From NCBI GenBank assembly GCA_030613225.1, contig JAUWMJ010000001.1, positions 1 to 30,746 on the forward strand: a stretch of DNA of 30,746 nt, given 5' to 3'. Position numbers and translations under genes: made by a program. Shown piece after piece: positions 1 to 7,102 of the stretch. Under the pieces are notes generated by a model, which saw only the letters and a program-made list of their open reading frames with translations, did not search any database and was not told where the DNA came from. This DNA is from Desulfobacterales bacterium (GTDB taxonomy: Bacteria > Desulfobacterota > Desulfobacteria > Desulfobacterales > JAUWMJ01). Each line of letters opens with the position of its first letter. Positions within the stretch are counted from its first letter, which is position 1.

Positions 1-149
1 GGAGTAATCTGGGGGTTTTTTATATGGCCCCGTCCTCTTTTTAGTACTAAAACCTGATGTACTCCAACGTCTATGCACTTAACCCTGATTTCATGTATCT
101 GCTATGTATGTCAGCTTTTAATCTACCTTAAAATGTTTATATACTACTG
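1..149. other. Gene-free left edge
   Basis: No credible coding frame is visible in this stretch. It carries a GGGG/CCCC pairing near positions 12-31 followed by a T-rich run, which could be the tail of a terminator belonging to a gene outside the window, but the stem is short. The whole 1-562 stretch lacks a gene; its main content is the inverted-repeat element that starts at 150. Confidence 0.4.
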
Positions 150-428
150 AGATGTACGAAACCGCTTCGCGGTAGCTTTAGTTCAGTTTTTCCAACATCA
201 TTTTGAGGTTTAAGATTTATTTTCTCTATTTCTGTTAAAATTATATACTAGTAATTTCCTAATTACAGTGAGTAATATTGCATACTCTTGAAAAAAATAA
301 AAGCTAAAACTTCAATTCCATGCTTAAAAATTTAGCCAAAATAACAAAATAAAGAAAAAAAATCTTAAACCTCAAAAGGATGTTGGAAAAACTGAACTAA
401 AGCTACCGCGAAGCGGTTTCGTACATCT
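150..428. repeat. MITE-like element with long terminal inverted repeats
   Basis: The segment 150-218 is the reverse complement of 360-428 with a single mismatch over 69 bases, and weaker pairing continues inward to about 231/347. Each arm contains a short internal hairpin (ACCGC-TTC-GCGGT). The ~115-base centre is AT-rich and has no reading frame of note. Long arms with a non-coding centre are what a miniature inverted-repeat transposable element or a large cruciform-forming repeat looks like. I could not see a convincing target-site duplication just outside the arms, so the transposition origin is an inference. Confidence 0.75.
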
Positions 429-455
429 ATACCATATCACTATCTGGCCAGAAAT

Positions 456-476
456 TGTGATAGCTGCTATATCACA
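456..476. other. Short hairpin downstream of the GIY-YIG gene
   Basis: TGTGATA and TATCACA arms enclose a 7-base loop that can itself pair as ATAGC/GCTAT. It lies downstream of the minus-strand gene ending at 563, so it could help to end that transcript, but no T-run follows in that direction. It resembles a CRP half-site pair only superficially because the spacing is wrong. Confidence 0.2.
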
Positions 477-562
477 GCTTCTTACAAGCCTCAAATTGTT
501 GTTATACTGAGATATTCAAGTATTATAGGGCGAGGATATTAATGGTTCTGCCTTTTTCCCTA

Positions 563-838
563 TCAATTAAATTTCAAATCAATCTGGTTCGTAGTAAGTT
601 CATAATATTTACTGCTGGCAGGTACATGCTTAACCCTGTATTCCAGTTTAAGTGCATCGTTTTTCGTCATTGCAGAACTGGCACCAACTAATTCAACAGG
701 TCTTCGAGATCTTGTATATTTTGCACCTCTGCCTGAATTATGTGCTATCAGCGGGTTTTTCAGGTTATTGGTTATTCCGCAATATAGGGATTCGTCAGAG
801 CCTCGGAGCAGATAAACTATCCATTTATTTTCATTCAT
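563..838 (-). CDS. GIY-YIG superfamily protein, YhbQ/UPF0213-like, catalytic Arg apparently lost
   Basis: This 91-aa product is a single GIY-YIG domain of the small stand-alone YhbQ-like type. Visible signatures are VYLL (residues 8-11) as the GIY strand, YCGI (19-22) as the YIG strand, the HNSGRGAKYTRSRRPVELV block (33-51) and a Glu in ALKLEYRVK (near 66) that corresponds to the metal-binding glutamate. In the family the helix after YIG normally reads like L-x-x-R-L-x-x-H-N and supplies the catalytic arginine; here it reads LKNPLIAHN, with Pro29 in place of Arg (codon at 752-754). The product may therefore be inactive as a nuclease. It is the last gene of the minus-strand string that begins at 2990. 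Family assignment is confident; a biological role is not known. Confidence 0.85.
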   Translation of the reverse strand: MNENKWIVYLLRGSDESLYCGITNNLKNPLIAHNSGRGAKYTRSRRPVELVGASSAMTKNDALKLEYRVKHVPASSKYYELTTNQIDLKFN

Positions 839-866
839 TTCCAGTGGGCCATTTTTCTGAAAATCA

Positions 867-1028
867 TTATATGAGTTGTTTCAAAATCCAATATGCTGCG
901 TAACCCACGCCTAACCCCAAAGGCAACATGATTTATGATCGACATAATGGGGTCTCTTTGAATTTCCAGGCAAAAATTCCCACTGCTAAGAGGCCTAATG
1001 TTATGCCGATTATTTTGGCTATCATCAT
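867..1028 (-). pseudogene. Small two-helix membrane ORF split by an in-frame TAA
   Basis: Starting from ATG at 1026-1028 the frame encodes 31 residues with a hydrophobic segment (IIGITLGLLAVGIFAWKF) and then meets TAA at 933-935. The same frame then continues, with an ATG at 927-929, for another 20 residues that form a second hydrophobic segment (LPLGLGVGYAAYWILKQLI) ending at TAA 867-869. Two hydrophobic helices in one frame separated by a single stop suggest a ~50-aa small membrane protein broken by a nonsense change, although two separate tiny peptides are possible. A purine-rich stretch (AGGATAAGGGCGGGA) precedes the first ATG. It lies 47 bases after the ImmA/IrrE gene on the same strand. 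I do not recognise a family. Confidence 0.35.
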
Positions 1029-1075
1029 TTATTCAATCCCGCCCTTATCCTCTATTCATCCGCTCTCTCAAATCT

Positions 1076-1924
1076 TTACCATTGCCACCTTTTTCCATCA
1101 GGTGTAAATGGATTCGTAAGATCGAATTCCGGTTCCTCTGGTTCATCATCATATCGACGGTACGTAGTCTTAACATCATCACAGATCCACAATAGCGATA
1201 GCACAACACCGTAGCTTCCAAGGGATAATGATTGTTCGAAAAGCTCAGCTTCTTCATTGATTTCACCTGCAAGCCAAGCACGTGCAGGAATGCTATCCGG
1301 CTCTGCCGGAAGACTCACTCCATCGAAAAAGTCGAAAGCATATGTGTCAAAATTTAGTTTTTCCCCAACCTTTACATGGAAATTGAAACTATCTGATTTC
1401 TTGTACCATTTGATAAATCCCTCCTTCGAGACCACCAGCGCACAGGGCTCTTTAGAAATGCCGATATAGCGAAGAGCTGTAGCGGTCAAGGTTGTCCTGA
1501 ACGTTTTCGCGATTTCGCTGATCATATCCAAGGTTGGCTGACCTATATTTATGAATTTGATAAAAATTTCGTACGGCATCAGGAGGCTTGCTGCAAATTC
1601 ATTGGCTTCCATCTCCTGTGCCTTGCTTTCTTTCCAGACGTGCATGTCATCTTCACTACAAAGGATAAGCTGAGTGCCTGTATGCAACATGAAATGACCT
1701 ATCTCATGGGCAATTGCGAATCTTTTCCGGCCTTCTTCAGGAATAATACTGTTTACGCTTATTATGCCGATGTCACCCTTTCGAACCAATCTTGCCTCAC
1801 AGCCCTGCAACTCCCTTTCCCGAACAAGCGCTCCGAGAGACATCGCGATATCCCGAACATATATTTCCGAAGGGTATCTGATATGCAGATCCTGTATTAT
1901 TGAAGCAGCTCTTTGTGATGGCAT
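1076..1924 (-). CDS. ImmA/IrrE family metallopeptidase
   Basis: The 282-aa protein has a zinc-peptidase core: HEIGH at residues 73-77, preceded by RKRFAIA, and the downstream EMEANEFAASLLMP block (about 104-117) that supplies the third metal ligand. This is the arrangement of ImmA/IrrE peptidases, which cleave repressors or other regulators inside the cell, typically in response to DNA damage or phage. The ~160-residue C-terminal part beyond the peptidase is acidic at its end (DDEPEEPEFDL) and could be the sensing part. It starts 5 bases after the preceding gene stops, so the two are surely co-transcribed and perhaps co-translated. Its neighbours are a 141/142-aa acidic protein and a sigma-like factor, which are candidate substrates. 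Adjacency to a CBASS recalls CapP, the ImmA-like peptidase that controls some CBASS loci; that link is inference. Confidence 0.9.
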   Translation of the reverse strand: MPSQRAASIIQDLHIRYPSEIYVRDIAMSLGALVRERELQGCEARLVRKGDIGIISVNSIIPEEGRKRFAIAHEIGHFMLHTGTQLILCSEDDMHVWKESKAQEMEANEFAASLLMPYEIFIKFINIGQPTLDMISEIAKTFRTTLTATALRYIGISKEPCALVVSKEGFIKWYKKSDSFNFHVKVGEKLNFDTYAFDFFDGVSLPAEPDSIPARAWLAGEINEEAELFEQSLSLGSYGVVLSLLWICDDVKTTYRRYDDEPEEPEFDLTNPFTPDGKRWQW

Positions 1925-1929
1925 CCGCT

Positions 1930-2355
1930 TTATTCTCTTTTACCCAATGCATCCAAAAGGTTAAGGTCTTCAAGATCTTCAATCAAGCTTTCCAGGTCTT
2001 TTTCAGTCAAGGCATCCTTTTTTCTGAAAAACGTCTCTGCATATGAAAGGGCTCCCTGCCCATAATTGCCTGCCAGTATATCCGTTATTTTCCTTTTTAG
2101 ATCTGTGATTCCGAAAGCGGCCATCTTCTGTTCAAGAAGCTTTTCTATTTCTGATCGCCTTTGTCGGGCACTATCTCGCCAGGCTAAACGCCTCTTTTCT
2201 GAGGCCTTCTTTACAACCTCTGCAACCCTATTTTCAAGATTAGAGGCATCAATACCTTGCTCTTTCAGTTCTGCAATCAAATCCTCATCTGTTAGACCGT
2301 CAGTATCTTCTAAAAAGTTATAGAAACTCTGAATTAGAGCATTATCATTTTTCAT
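1930..2355 (-). CDS. Acidic helical protein between sigma-like factor and ImmA/IrrE peptidase
   Basis: I chose the ATG at 2353-2355 (141 aa); the GTG at 2358 would add one residue. The ATG overlaps the stop of the upstream sigma-like gene as TGATG, and a strong AGGAGG precedes it. The sequence is predicted by eye to be almost entirely helical, acidic at both ends, with a basic middle (KKASEKRRLAWRDSARQRR). No family is recognised. Its tight coupling to a sigma-like gene upstream and a peptidase downstream makes an anti-sigma or peptidase-substrate role reasonable to propose, but nothing in the sequence proves it. Confidence 0.75.
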   Translation of the reverse strand: MKNDNALIQSFYNFLEDTDGLTDEDLIAELKEQGIDASNLENRVAEVVKKASEKRRLAWRDSARQRRSEIEKLLEQKMAAFGITDLKRKITDILAGNYGQGALSYAETFFRKKDALTEKDLESLIEDLEDLNLLDALGKRE

Positions 2356-2990
2356 CACTCCTCCTTTCCCCTGATATTATTCTTGCCTACTTTGGCAGCT
2401 TTCCGGAGAAGCTTTCTTTTCAAATTGTAAACCTTATTGATATCCCATCCAGTCTCAATAGCAATTTTCTCTGGTTTGTCGATACCTTCTTCGAAGCATA
2501 GCAACAGCAGCTCAAGATCTTCGTCTCCTTTAACAGCATCATGCAGTTCAGTTATCAGGGCTGCCTCTGAATTTCTGTCATGTTCAGCGATCAGTTCCTC
2601 TTCAGGTGTTAATACTCTGCCGCTGATCAAGTGCGGATGCTCACCGGCTGATTCACCCAATTCAACCTCAGTGCCATCATTTTTTTTCATCACAGGCATT
2701 CGGCCTGTTTTTTTATGCTCTAATGATGAAAAAAGGTGCTCAACATCGCTTCTAACAATCCATTGCAAATGTTTAAACAGGTCAGGGTATTTGTCTGGAT
2801 CCCAGTCACGTGTTCCATCCCAGACTTTCTGAATTGCAATAAGCGCAATATCATCTGGTGAATTTCCTTTAGGCAATCCTGTTTTCCAACCATATCGGCG
2901 AAATTGAATAGCTGCATGGTAGGTCAGCCGGATAATTATGTCGCGCCAGTTTGCAGCCTCAAGAAGTTCAAGAACCCTGTCTTTTCCCAT
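2355..2990 (-). CDS. RNA polymerase sigma factor-like protein (ECF-like)
   Basis: The 211-aa protein reads like a divergent sigma-70/ECF factor: an N-terminal helical part with SPDDIALIAIQKVWDGTRDWDPDKYPDLFKHLQWIVRS (about 44-81) that matches the region-2 layout, a linker, and a C-terminal helix-turn-helix-like block (EEGIDKPEKIAIETGWDINKVYNLKRKLLRK, about 168-198) in the region-4 position. The start is an ATG preceded by AGGAGGAG. It is the first gene of the minus-strand string that also holds the acidic protein, the ImmA/IrrE peptidase and the GIY-YIG gene, and it faces away from the CBASS across a 194-base gap. Its targets are unknown; the divergent CBASS promoter is a natural candidate. 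Confidence 0.7.
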   Translation of the reverse strand: MGKDRVLELLEAANWRDIIIRLTYHAAIQFRRYGWKTGLPKGNSPDDIALIAIQKVWDGTRDWDPDKYPDLFKHLQWIVRSDVEHLFSSLEHKKTGRMPVMKKNDGTEVELGESAGEHPHLISGRVLTPEEELIAEHDRNSEAALITELHDAVKGDEDLELLLLCFEEGIDKPEKIAIETGWDINKVYNLKRKLLRKAAKVGKNNIRGKEE

Positions 2991-3045
2991 CGGGCTCCTC
3001 CTAATACATAAAGCCGGACTTAAAGACTTTTTGCCAATTTTTTTT

Positions 3046-3065
3046 GGCTAATTTTAAAATTAACC
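3046..3065. promoter_or_regulatory. Operator-like palindrome in the divergent intergenic region
   Basis: GGCTAATTTTAAAATTAACC contains a perfect 14-base palindrome (TAATTTTAAAATTA, 3049-3062) whose flanks also pair at two of three positions. It sits between the start of the sigma-like gene (2990) and the first gene of the CBASS string (3185), where one protein dimer could control both directions. AT-rich palindromes occur by chance in such DNA, so the assignment is tentative. Confidence 0.4.
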
Positions 3066-3184
3066 GGATTATTATTACTGAGAGCAAAAAATAGAAGACC
3101 CTAGTGTTGCCATGACAAGCAAAATACAAATAATAGTTGTTCATTCAACATTTTACGCTAATTATATATCAAAGGGAGACAATT

Positions 3185-3484
3185 ATGGCAAGATCAAAAA
3201 AAAGACAGAGCGCCCATAACACCACTGTCAAAAGGCTGGCAAAACAGTATGAGCAGAAAGGCTACAAAGTTAAGGCCGATATTGAGGGCTGGGGAAAACC
3301 CGACACTATTAGAGGTGTCCGGCCAGATATCATAGCTGAAAAAGGCGGTCATAAGACCGCCGTTGAGGTCGAGACCAAGGATTCAGTTGACAGTAAACGA
3401 GACCTTCAGCAACAAAAAGCCTTTAAAAACTGGAGCAAAGACAGTGCAACAAAGCATTACAAACGTGTCGTGACCGACAAATAA
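3185..3484 (+). CDS. Small PD-(D/E)XK-like nuclease-fold protein
   Basis: The ATG at 3185 is chosen because AAAGGGAGA lies just upstream; a longer frame from 3137 has no support. The 99-aa product has a basic N-terminus (ARSKKRQSAHNTTVKRLAKQ), then VRPDIIAEKG (Asp48) and KTAVEVETKD (Glu61-Val-Glu63). This spacing matches the core of restriction-endonuclease-like PD-(D/E)XK proteins, with Glu in the position usually held by Lys, as occurs in some small families. It is followed 26 bases later by the patatin gene on the same strand and is therefore probably transcribed with the CBASS. It is not one of the standard CBASS genes, so it may be an accessory nuclease, a regulator or an unrelated passenger. 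Confidence 0.7.
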   Translation: MARSKKRQSAHNTTVKRLAKQYEQKGYKVKADIEGWGKPDTIRGVRPDIIAEKGGHKTAVEVETKDSVDSKRDLQQQKAFKNWSKDSATKHYKRVVTDK

Positions 3485-3510
3485 AAAGATAGTGAAAAGG
3501 TGGCGTGAGC

Positions 3511-4443
3511 ATGCATCAGCGTAGATTTAAAATTCTGAGTATTGACGGTGGCGGTATTCGCGGTATTTTTCCTGCGCATATACTTTATTGTATATCAGAT
3601 CGTCTTAAAGTCAGAATAAACGAACAATTTGACATGATAGCCGGTACAAGTACGGGATCAATTATAGCCGCAGCCATCGCTTGCAAAATTGAACCAATCC
3701 GAATTTTAGAGCTCTACCGTTTGCATGGCTCCAATATATTTTCTAGGAAATATTCCTTTTTCAAAAATAAAGCCGTATCAGCGATGCGGAGTCTTTATGA
3801 TAAAAATTACCTTCGAATGGTTCTTCGGGATACATTTGGAGACCGAAAACTCGGAGATATAAACAAACCACTATTAATTCCAGCAACTGATATTGGATAT
3901 GGCGGGGTTCATGTTTTTAAATCCAATTATTCTCAAGAGTTTACTCGTGACAATCAGGTACTTGTTAGTGATGCAGTTTTAGCCTCTTGTTCTGCACCTA
4001 CTTATTTTGATCCTGAAAAAGTTAATGAATACCTTTTGGCAGACGGGGGACTGTGGGCAAACAATCCTTCTTTAGCAGCTGTAATTGACGCACAAAAACG
4101 TCTGGGTATTGATTTGTCAGATATTCGTATTCTTTCTTTAGGGACAGGGCATGCAAAAACCAGTTACGGTGTTAATACGAACAGAAAATGGGGTTTGCTG
4201 CGTGGTTGGAAAGGGCCGGAATTCATAAGCTTTCTGATGTCGCTTCAGTCTCAATCTACATACAATTATCTCCAGCTGATGTTAGGTAGTGATCAGCTGC
4301 TTCGGTTGGATTTCGAATCGGACCTTCCACTTCCGCTTGATGACCACACAATTATTGATGACCTCATTTCTCGTGCGGACAGGGTGTTCACACATCAGAG
4401 TCATGATATTAGGAAACTTTTTAACATTAATAACGGGGGTTAA
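3511..4443 (+). CDS. capV: Patatin-like phospholipase, CBASS effector (CapV-like)
   Basis: The product (310 aa from ATG 3511; a GTG at 3505 is also possible) has the full patatin signature: an oxyanion-hole glycine run DGGGIRG near residue 12-18, the nucleophile elbow GTSTG (Ser near 47) and the catalytic DGG in LLADGGLWANNPS (Asp near 178). In CBASS, patatins of this size are activated by the cyclic nucleotide made by the neighbouring cyclase and hydrolyse membrane phospholipids, killing or stalling the infected cell. AAGGTGG upstream provides the ribosome site. The stop lies one base before the cyclase ATG, so translation is likely coupled. The CapV name rests on domain and context, not on a sequence search. 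Confidence 0.92.
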   Translation: MHQRRFKILSIDGGGIRGIFPAHILYCISDRLKVRINEQFDMIAGTSTGSIIAAAIACKIEPIRILELYRLHGSNIFSRKYSFFKNKAVSAMRSLYDKNYLRMVLRDTFGDRKLGDINKPLLIPATDIGYGGVHVFKSNYSQEFTRDNQVLVSDAVLASCSAPTYFDPEKVNEYLLADGGLWANNPSLAAVIDAQKRLGIDLSDIRILSLGTGHAKTSYGVNTNRKWGLLRGWKGPEFISFLMSLQSQSTYNYLQLMLGSDQLLRLDFESDLPLPLDDHTIIDDLISRADRVFTHQSHDIRKLFNINNGG

Positions 4444-4444
4444 A

Positions 4445-5635
4445 ATGATAACAAAAGAACAGAAAAGACTTCTTTTAGAGCACATGACGGAACTGTTGGA
4501 GCTCCCTGATTCAGCTTACCAGAAAGCAAAAAAAAGATACGACGACATGGGGAAATGGCTCGGAAGAGACGAATCCCTGTGCAAAAGCAATGATCCTCAT
4601 ATTTTCCCACAAGGATCTTTCCGTCTTGGCACAGCCATTCGTCCACTTGACGATAAAGAGGAATACGACCTTGATCTTGTCTGCAAACTTGAAGAGGGTA
4701 TAGCCAAGGCTACGCACACCCAAGAAGCCCTGAAAAATTTGGTAGGCCATGAAATCGAGACATATCGAGAGGCGAGAGGCATTAAATCGCCTTTAGAAGA
4801 AAAACACCGTTGCTGGCGGTTGGAGTATCAAGATGATCTGAGTTTCCACTTGGATATTGTTCCTTGTATACCGGCAGATGAAATAAGGCGACAACTTATC
4901 CTCGAGTCCATGAGAAAATCCGGAGAGAATGAGTTAATTTCTGGGTCGGCTTCGCAATTAACATTATCAATAACAGATAATCGGCACCAAGGTTATAAGA
5001 AAATCTGCGAAGATTGGCATATAAGTAACCCTGAAGGGTATGCCAAGTGGTTTGAATCACGAATGAATCAAATTCAACAAATAGACCTCAAAAAAGCACA
5101 GGTCGATGATGTTCCGCTTTTCAAAATGAAGACACCGCTTCAACGATCGGTTCAGCTATTAAAACGTCACCGCGATCAGATGTTCAAAGGATATGACGAT
5201 ATCAAACCTATTTCGATAATCATTACGACTCTTGCCGCCAGGGCCTACGCTGGTAAAGCTGATGTGGAATCTGCACTACGAACCATTCTATCCCAAATGG
5301 GCAATTTTGTGAATTCCGGGTCTCCTCGGATTCCTAATCCAGTTGATCCTGATGAGGATTTTGCAGACAAATGGCCCACGCAAGATGGAAAAACTCTGCG
5401 ATTAGAGCAAAACTTTTGGAACTGGTTAAAACAAGCTCAAATAGATTTTGATCTTATAGGGTCTTCCGATGACATGGATTTCGTTAAAAAACAGGCTGAG
5501 CAAAAGTTTTCTGTAAGAGTGAATTCTGCCGAATTAATGAAACAGCTTGGGTTGGTAGCAAGTTCTATAACCGTTTCGTCCCCAAAAGCGCATTCCATCA
5601 ATCGGAATTCATCTCCAAAACCCTGGGCACGGTAA
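4445..5635 (+). CDS. CD-NTase, CBASS nucleotide second-messenger synthase
   Basis: The 396-aa protein carries the pol-beta-type nucleotidyltransferase core of cGAS/DncV-like enzymes: FPQGSFRLGTAIRP (54-67) holding the GS motif, DLD at 75-77 as the first metal-binding pair, and FHLDIVP with Asp137 as the third carboxylate. All three acidic positions are intact, so it should be active in making a cyclic di- or tri-nucleotide; which one cannot be read from the sequence. I start at ATG 4445, directly after the patatin stop, and not at the upstream in-frame ATG at 4289, which would lie inside the patatin gene. An 8-base-pair-scale gap separates it from the E2 gene. The C-terminus is the probable site of E2-mediated attachment, by analogy with other E2-CBASS systems. 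Confidence 0.92.
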   Translation: MITKEQKRLLLEHMTELLELPDSAYQKAKKRYDDMGKWLGRDESLCKSNDPHIFPQGSFRLGTAIRPLDDKEEYDLDLVCKLEEGIAKATHTQEALKNLVGHEIETYREARGIKSPLEEKHRCWRLEYQDDLSFHLDIVPCIPADEIRRQLILESMRKSGENELISGSASQLTLSITDNRHQGYKKICEDWHISNPEGYAKWFESRMNQIQQIDLKKAQVDDVPLFKMKTPLQRSVQLLKRHRDQMFKGYDDIKPISIIITTLAARAYAGKADVESALRTILSQMGNFVNSGSPRIPNPVDPDEDFADKWPTQDGKTLRLEQNFWNWLKQAQIDFDLIGSSDDMDFVKKQAEQKFSVRVNSAELMKQLGLVASSITVSSPKAHSINRNSSPKPWAR

Positions 5636-5643
5636 TCTGATTG

Positions 5644-6294
5644 ATGACTGGTGATAAACAAGGGATCGCGAGGTTTCTAAAAGATTATCCCGACATGACT
5701 ATCTCGCCGACTCGCAGCCTTGATATGCAATTGAAGGGATATTTTTCATTTTCAGCTAAACCAAAAGGCGGTACTGAGATATGTGATACTTATCATCTGC
5801 ATATTTCTATTCCTCAAAAATTTCCGAAAGAAATCCCCAAAGTAACAGAAATCGATCTAAAGATTCCTCGGGACGGTAAATATCATATTAATCCAGATAA
5901 TAGCTTATGCCTTGGATCCCCCCTACGTTTGATGCATAAAATATCTGAGCGAACAAATCTGGTAGGTTTCTCCGAAAGTTGCTTGGTCCCTTACCTATAT
6001 GCTGTATCCTATAAACTCCTAAATGGCGGTGACTTTCCATTAGGCGAACTTGCCCACGGCAACGATGGTATTATTATAGATTATCTGGACTTGTTTGGAT
6101 TACAAAATCGCGAACAGGTGATTCAAACTTTGAATTTACTGGGAAAAAAGAAACGGGTTGCTAATAAAGCTCCTTGCCCTTGTGGATGTGAGCGAAGACT
6201 GGGCAAATGTTCATTTAATCTAAAACTTAATAAATTTAGAAACATTGCCAATAGGGCCTGGTACAGATCCCATGCGAAGGACTTTGGAACTTGA
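5644..6294 (+). CDS. E2-like conjugating protein of short type II CBASS, with SEC-C-like tail
   Basis: The product (216 aa from ATG 5644; TTG at 5641 would add one residue) has the E2/UBC layout: beta strands YHLHISIPQKFPKEIPKVTEI followed by HINPDNSLCLGSP, where the Cys near residue 89 takes the place of the catalytic cysteine. No E1 or JAB gene follows, so the locus is E2-only. Near the C-terminus a cysteine cluster APCPCGCERRLGKC (Cys near 178, 180, 182 and 189) resembles a SEC-C metal-binding motif, an extra module that may recruit a partner. In known E2-CBASS systems the E2 joins to the cyclase and raises signal output. It is the last gene of the plus-strand string and converges on the DUF429 gene. 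Confidence 0.85.
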   Translation: MTGDKQGIARFLKDYPDMTISPTRSLDMQLKGYFSFSAKPKGGTEICDTYHLHISIPQKFPKEIPKVTEIDLKIPRDGKYHINPDNSLCLGSPLRLMHKISERTNLVGFSESCLVPYLYAVSYKLLNGGDFPLGELAHGNDGIIIDYLDLFGLQNREQVIQTLNLLGKKKRVANKAPCPCGCERRLGKCSFNLKLNKFRNIANRAWYRSHAKDFGT

Positions 6295-6398
6295 ATAACA
6301 TCTTTTTTAGTCTTTAACTTTAACCAATCAAGACACAGCGTACCTGAAGCCAAACCACAAAGACACTGTTACTCTTTCTCCTGATTTAGGATTCCTAC

Positions 6399-7055
6399 TC
6401 AGCGTGATGGCCACTTTAATACTTCATCAATTGGGTTCGGGATTGGCCTCGGCAGTATTATTGTTCCTAATCCATCGCCACCGCCGACCTCAGTCCCTCT
6501 CCCATTAACAAATTCCTTCACAGTTACAGCTGCAACCAATGCATCAAGCATATCCTTGGGACCTGGTTTACAGGCAGAAAAATCAGCGTCAATACGAACA
6601 TCAGAGTTACCCTGGAGGCATGCATACGAGGCTGTAGGAAAAACCTCATAGATTATTGCGTGACCTTCGAGAGCTGAATAAAGCTTGAAACCCAACAGCA
6701 TCCATTCCGGGGCGTCATGCTCAAGTGGTGTCCATTGAGGATTGGCAAGTCGGTATGCGCTGATCACGACTTCACAATGCCGACCATTTCCTTTCTGCGC
6801 CTTTCGACGGTTCCATCTTCGTTTGGTACCGCTCCAGTACCATTGCCGTTTTGAAACCAGTGGCATGCGGGGAGCGTCGATTCCTACATAAATCTGACCT
6901 GATTTTGACCACCGTTTCAGTAAATCAACAGCATCAACCTCAGCGCTGGAAAGCCATCCTGATTCTATCAAGATGCTGTTATCGTCGATTACCGCATAGC
7001 AGCAGTTTCTACGGATTTGGATGTCGATTCCAATATGAAATACATCTTTTTGCAT
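6399..7055 (-). CDS. DUF429 family protein (RNase H-like fold)
   Basis: The 218-aa sequence shows the DUF429 pattern: HIGIDIQ (Asp11), YVGIDAP (Asp60), YEVFPTASY (Glu137) and KDMLDALVAAVTV (Asp171), ending in GLGTIILPRP. The four acidic positions follow the RNase H/RuvC-like arrangement, so a nuclease-type activity is plausible, though the family is not well characterised to my knowledge. It begins 47 bases after the HU/IHF gene on the same strand and could share its transcript. No strong ribosome site is seen. DUF429 genes are common in accessory regions; a role in either defence locus here is unproven. Confidence 0.8.
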   Translation of the reverse strand: MQKDVFHIGIDIQIRRNCCYAVIDDNSILIESGWLSSAEVDAVDLLKRWSKSGQIYVGIDAPRMPLVSKRQWYWSGTKRRWNRRKAQKGNGRHCEVVISAYRLANPQWTPLEHDAPEWMLLGFKLYSALEGHAIIYEVFPTASYACLQGNSDVRIDADFSACKPGPKDMLDALVAAVTVKEFVNGRGTEVGGGDGLGTIILPRPIPNPIDEVLKWPSR

Positions 7056-7102
7056 CGTAATATAGGTAATCCAGTCTAACCAAGCAAATGCTGGGTCATT
7101 TT

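Noticed and set aside
456..476. CRP-type binding site (TGTGA...TCACA)
   Set aside because: The half-sites are 11 bases apart, not 6, and the sequence lies behind a gene, not before one.
4289..4444. Longer start for the cyclase gene
   Set aside because: That extension lies inside the patatin gene in another frame, and the encoded residues do not look like part of a CD-NTase; ATG 4445 fits.
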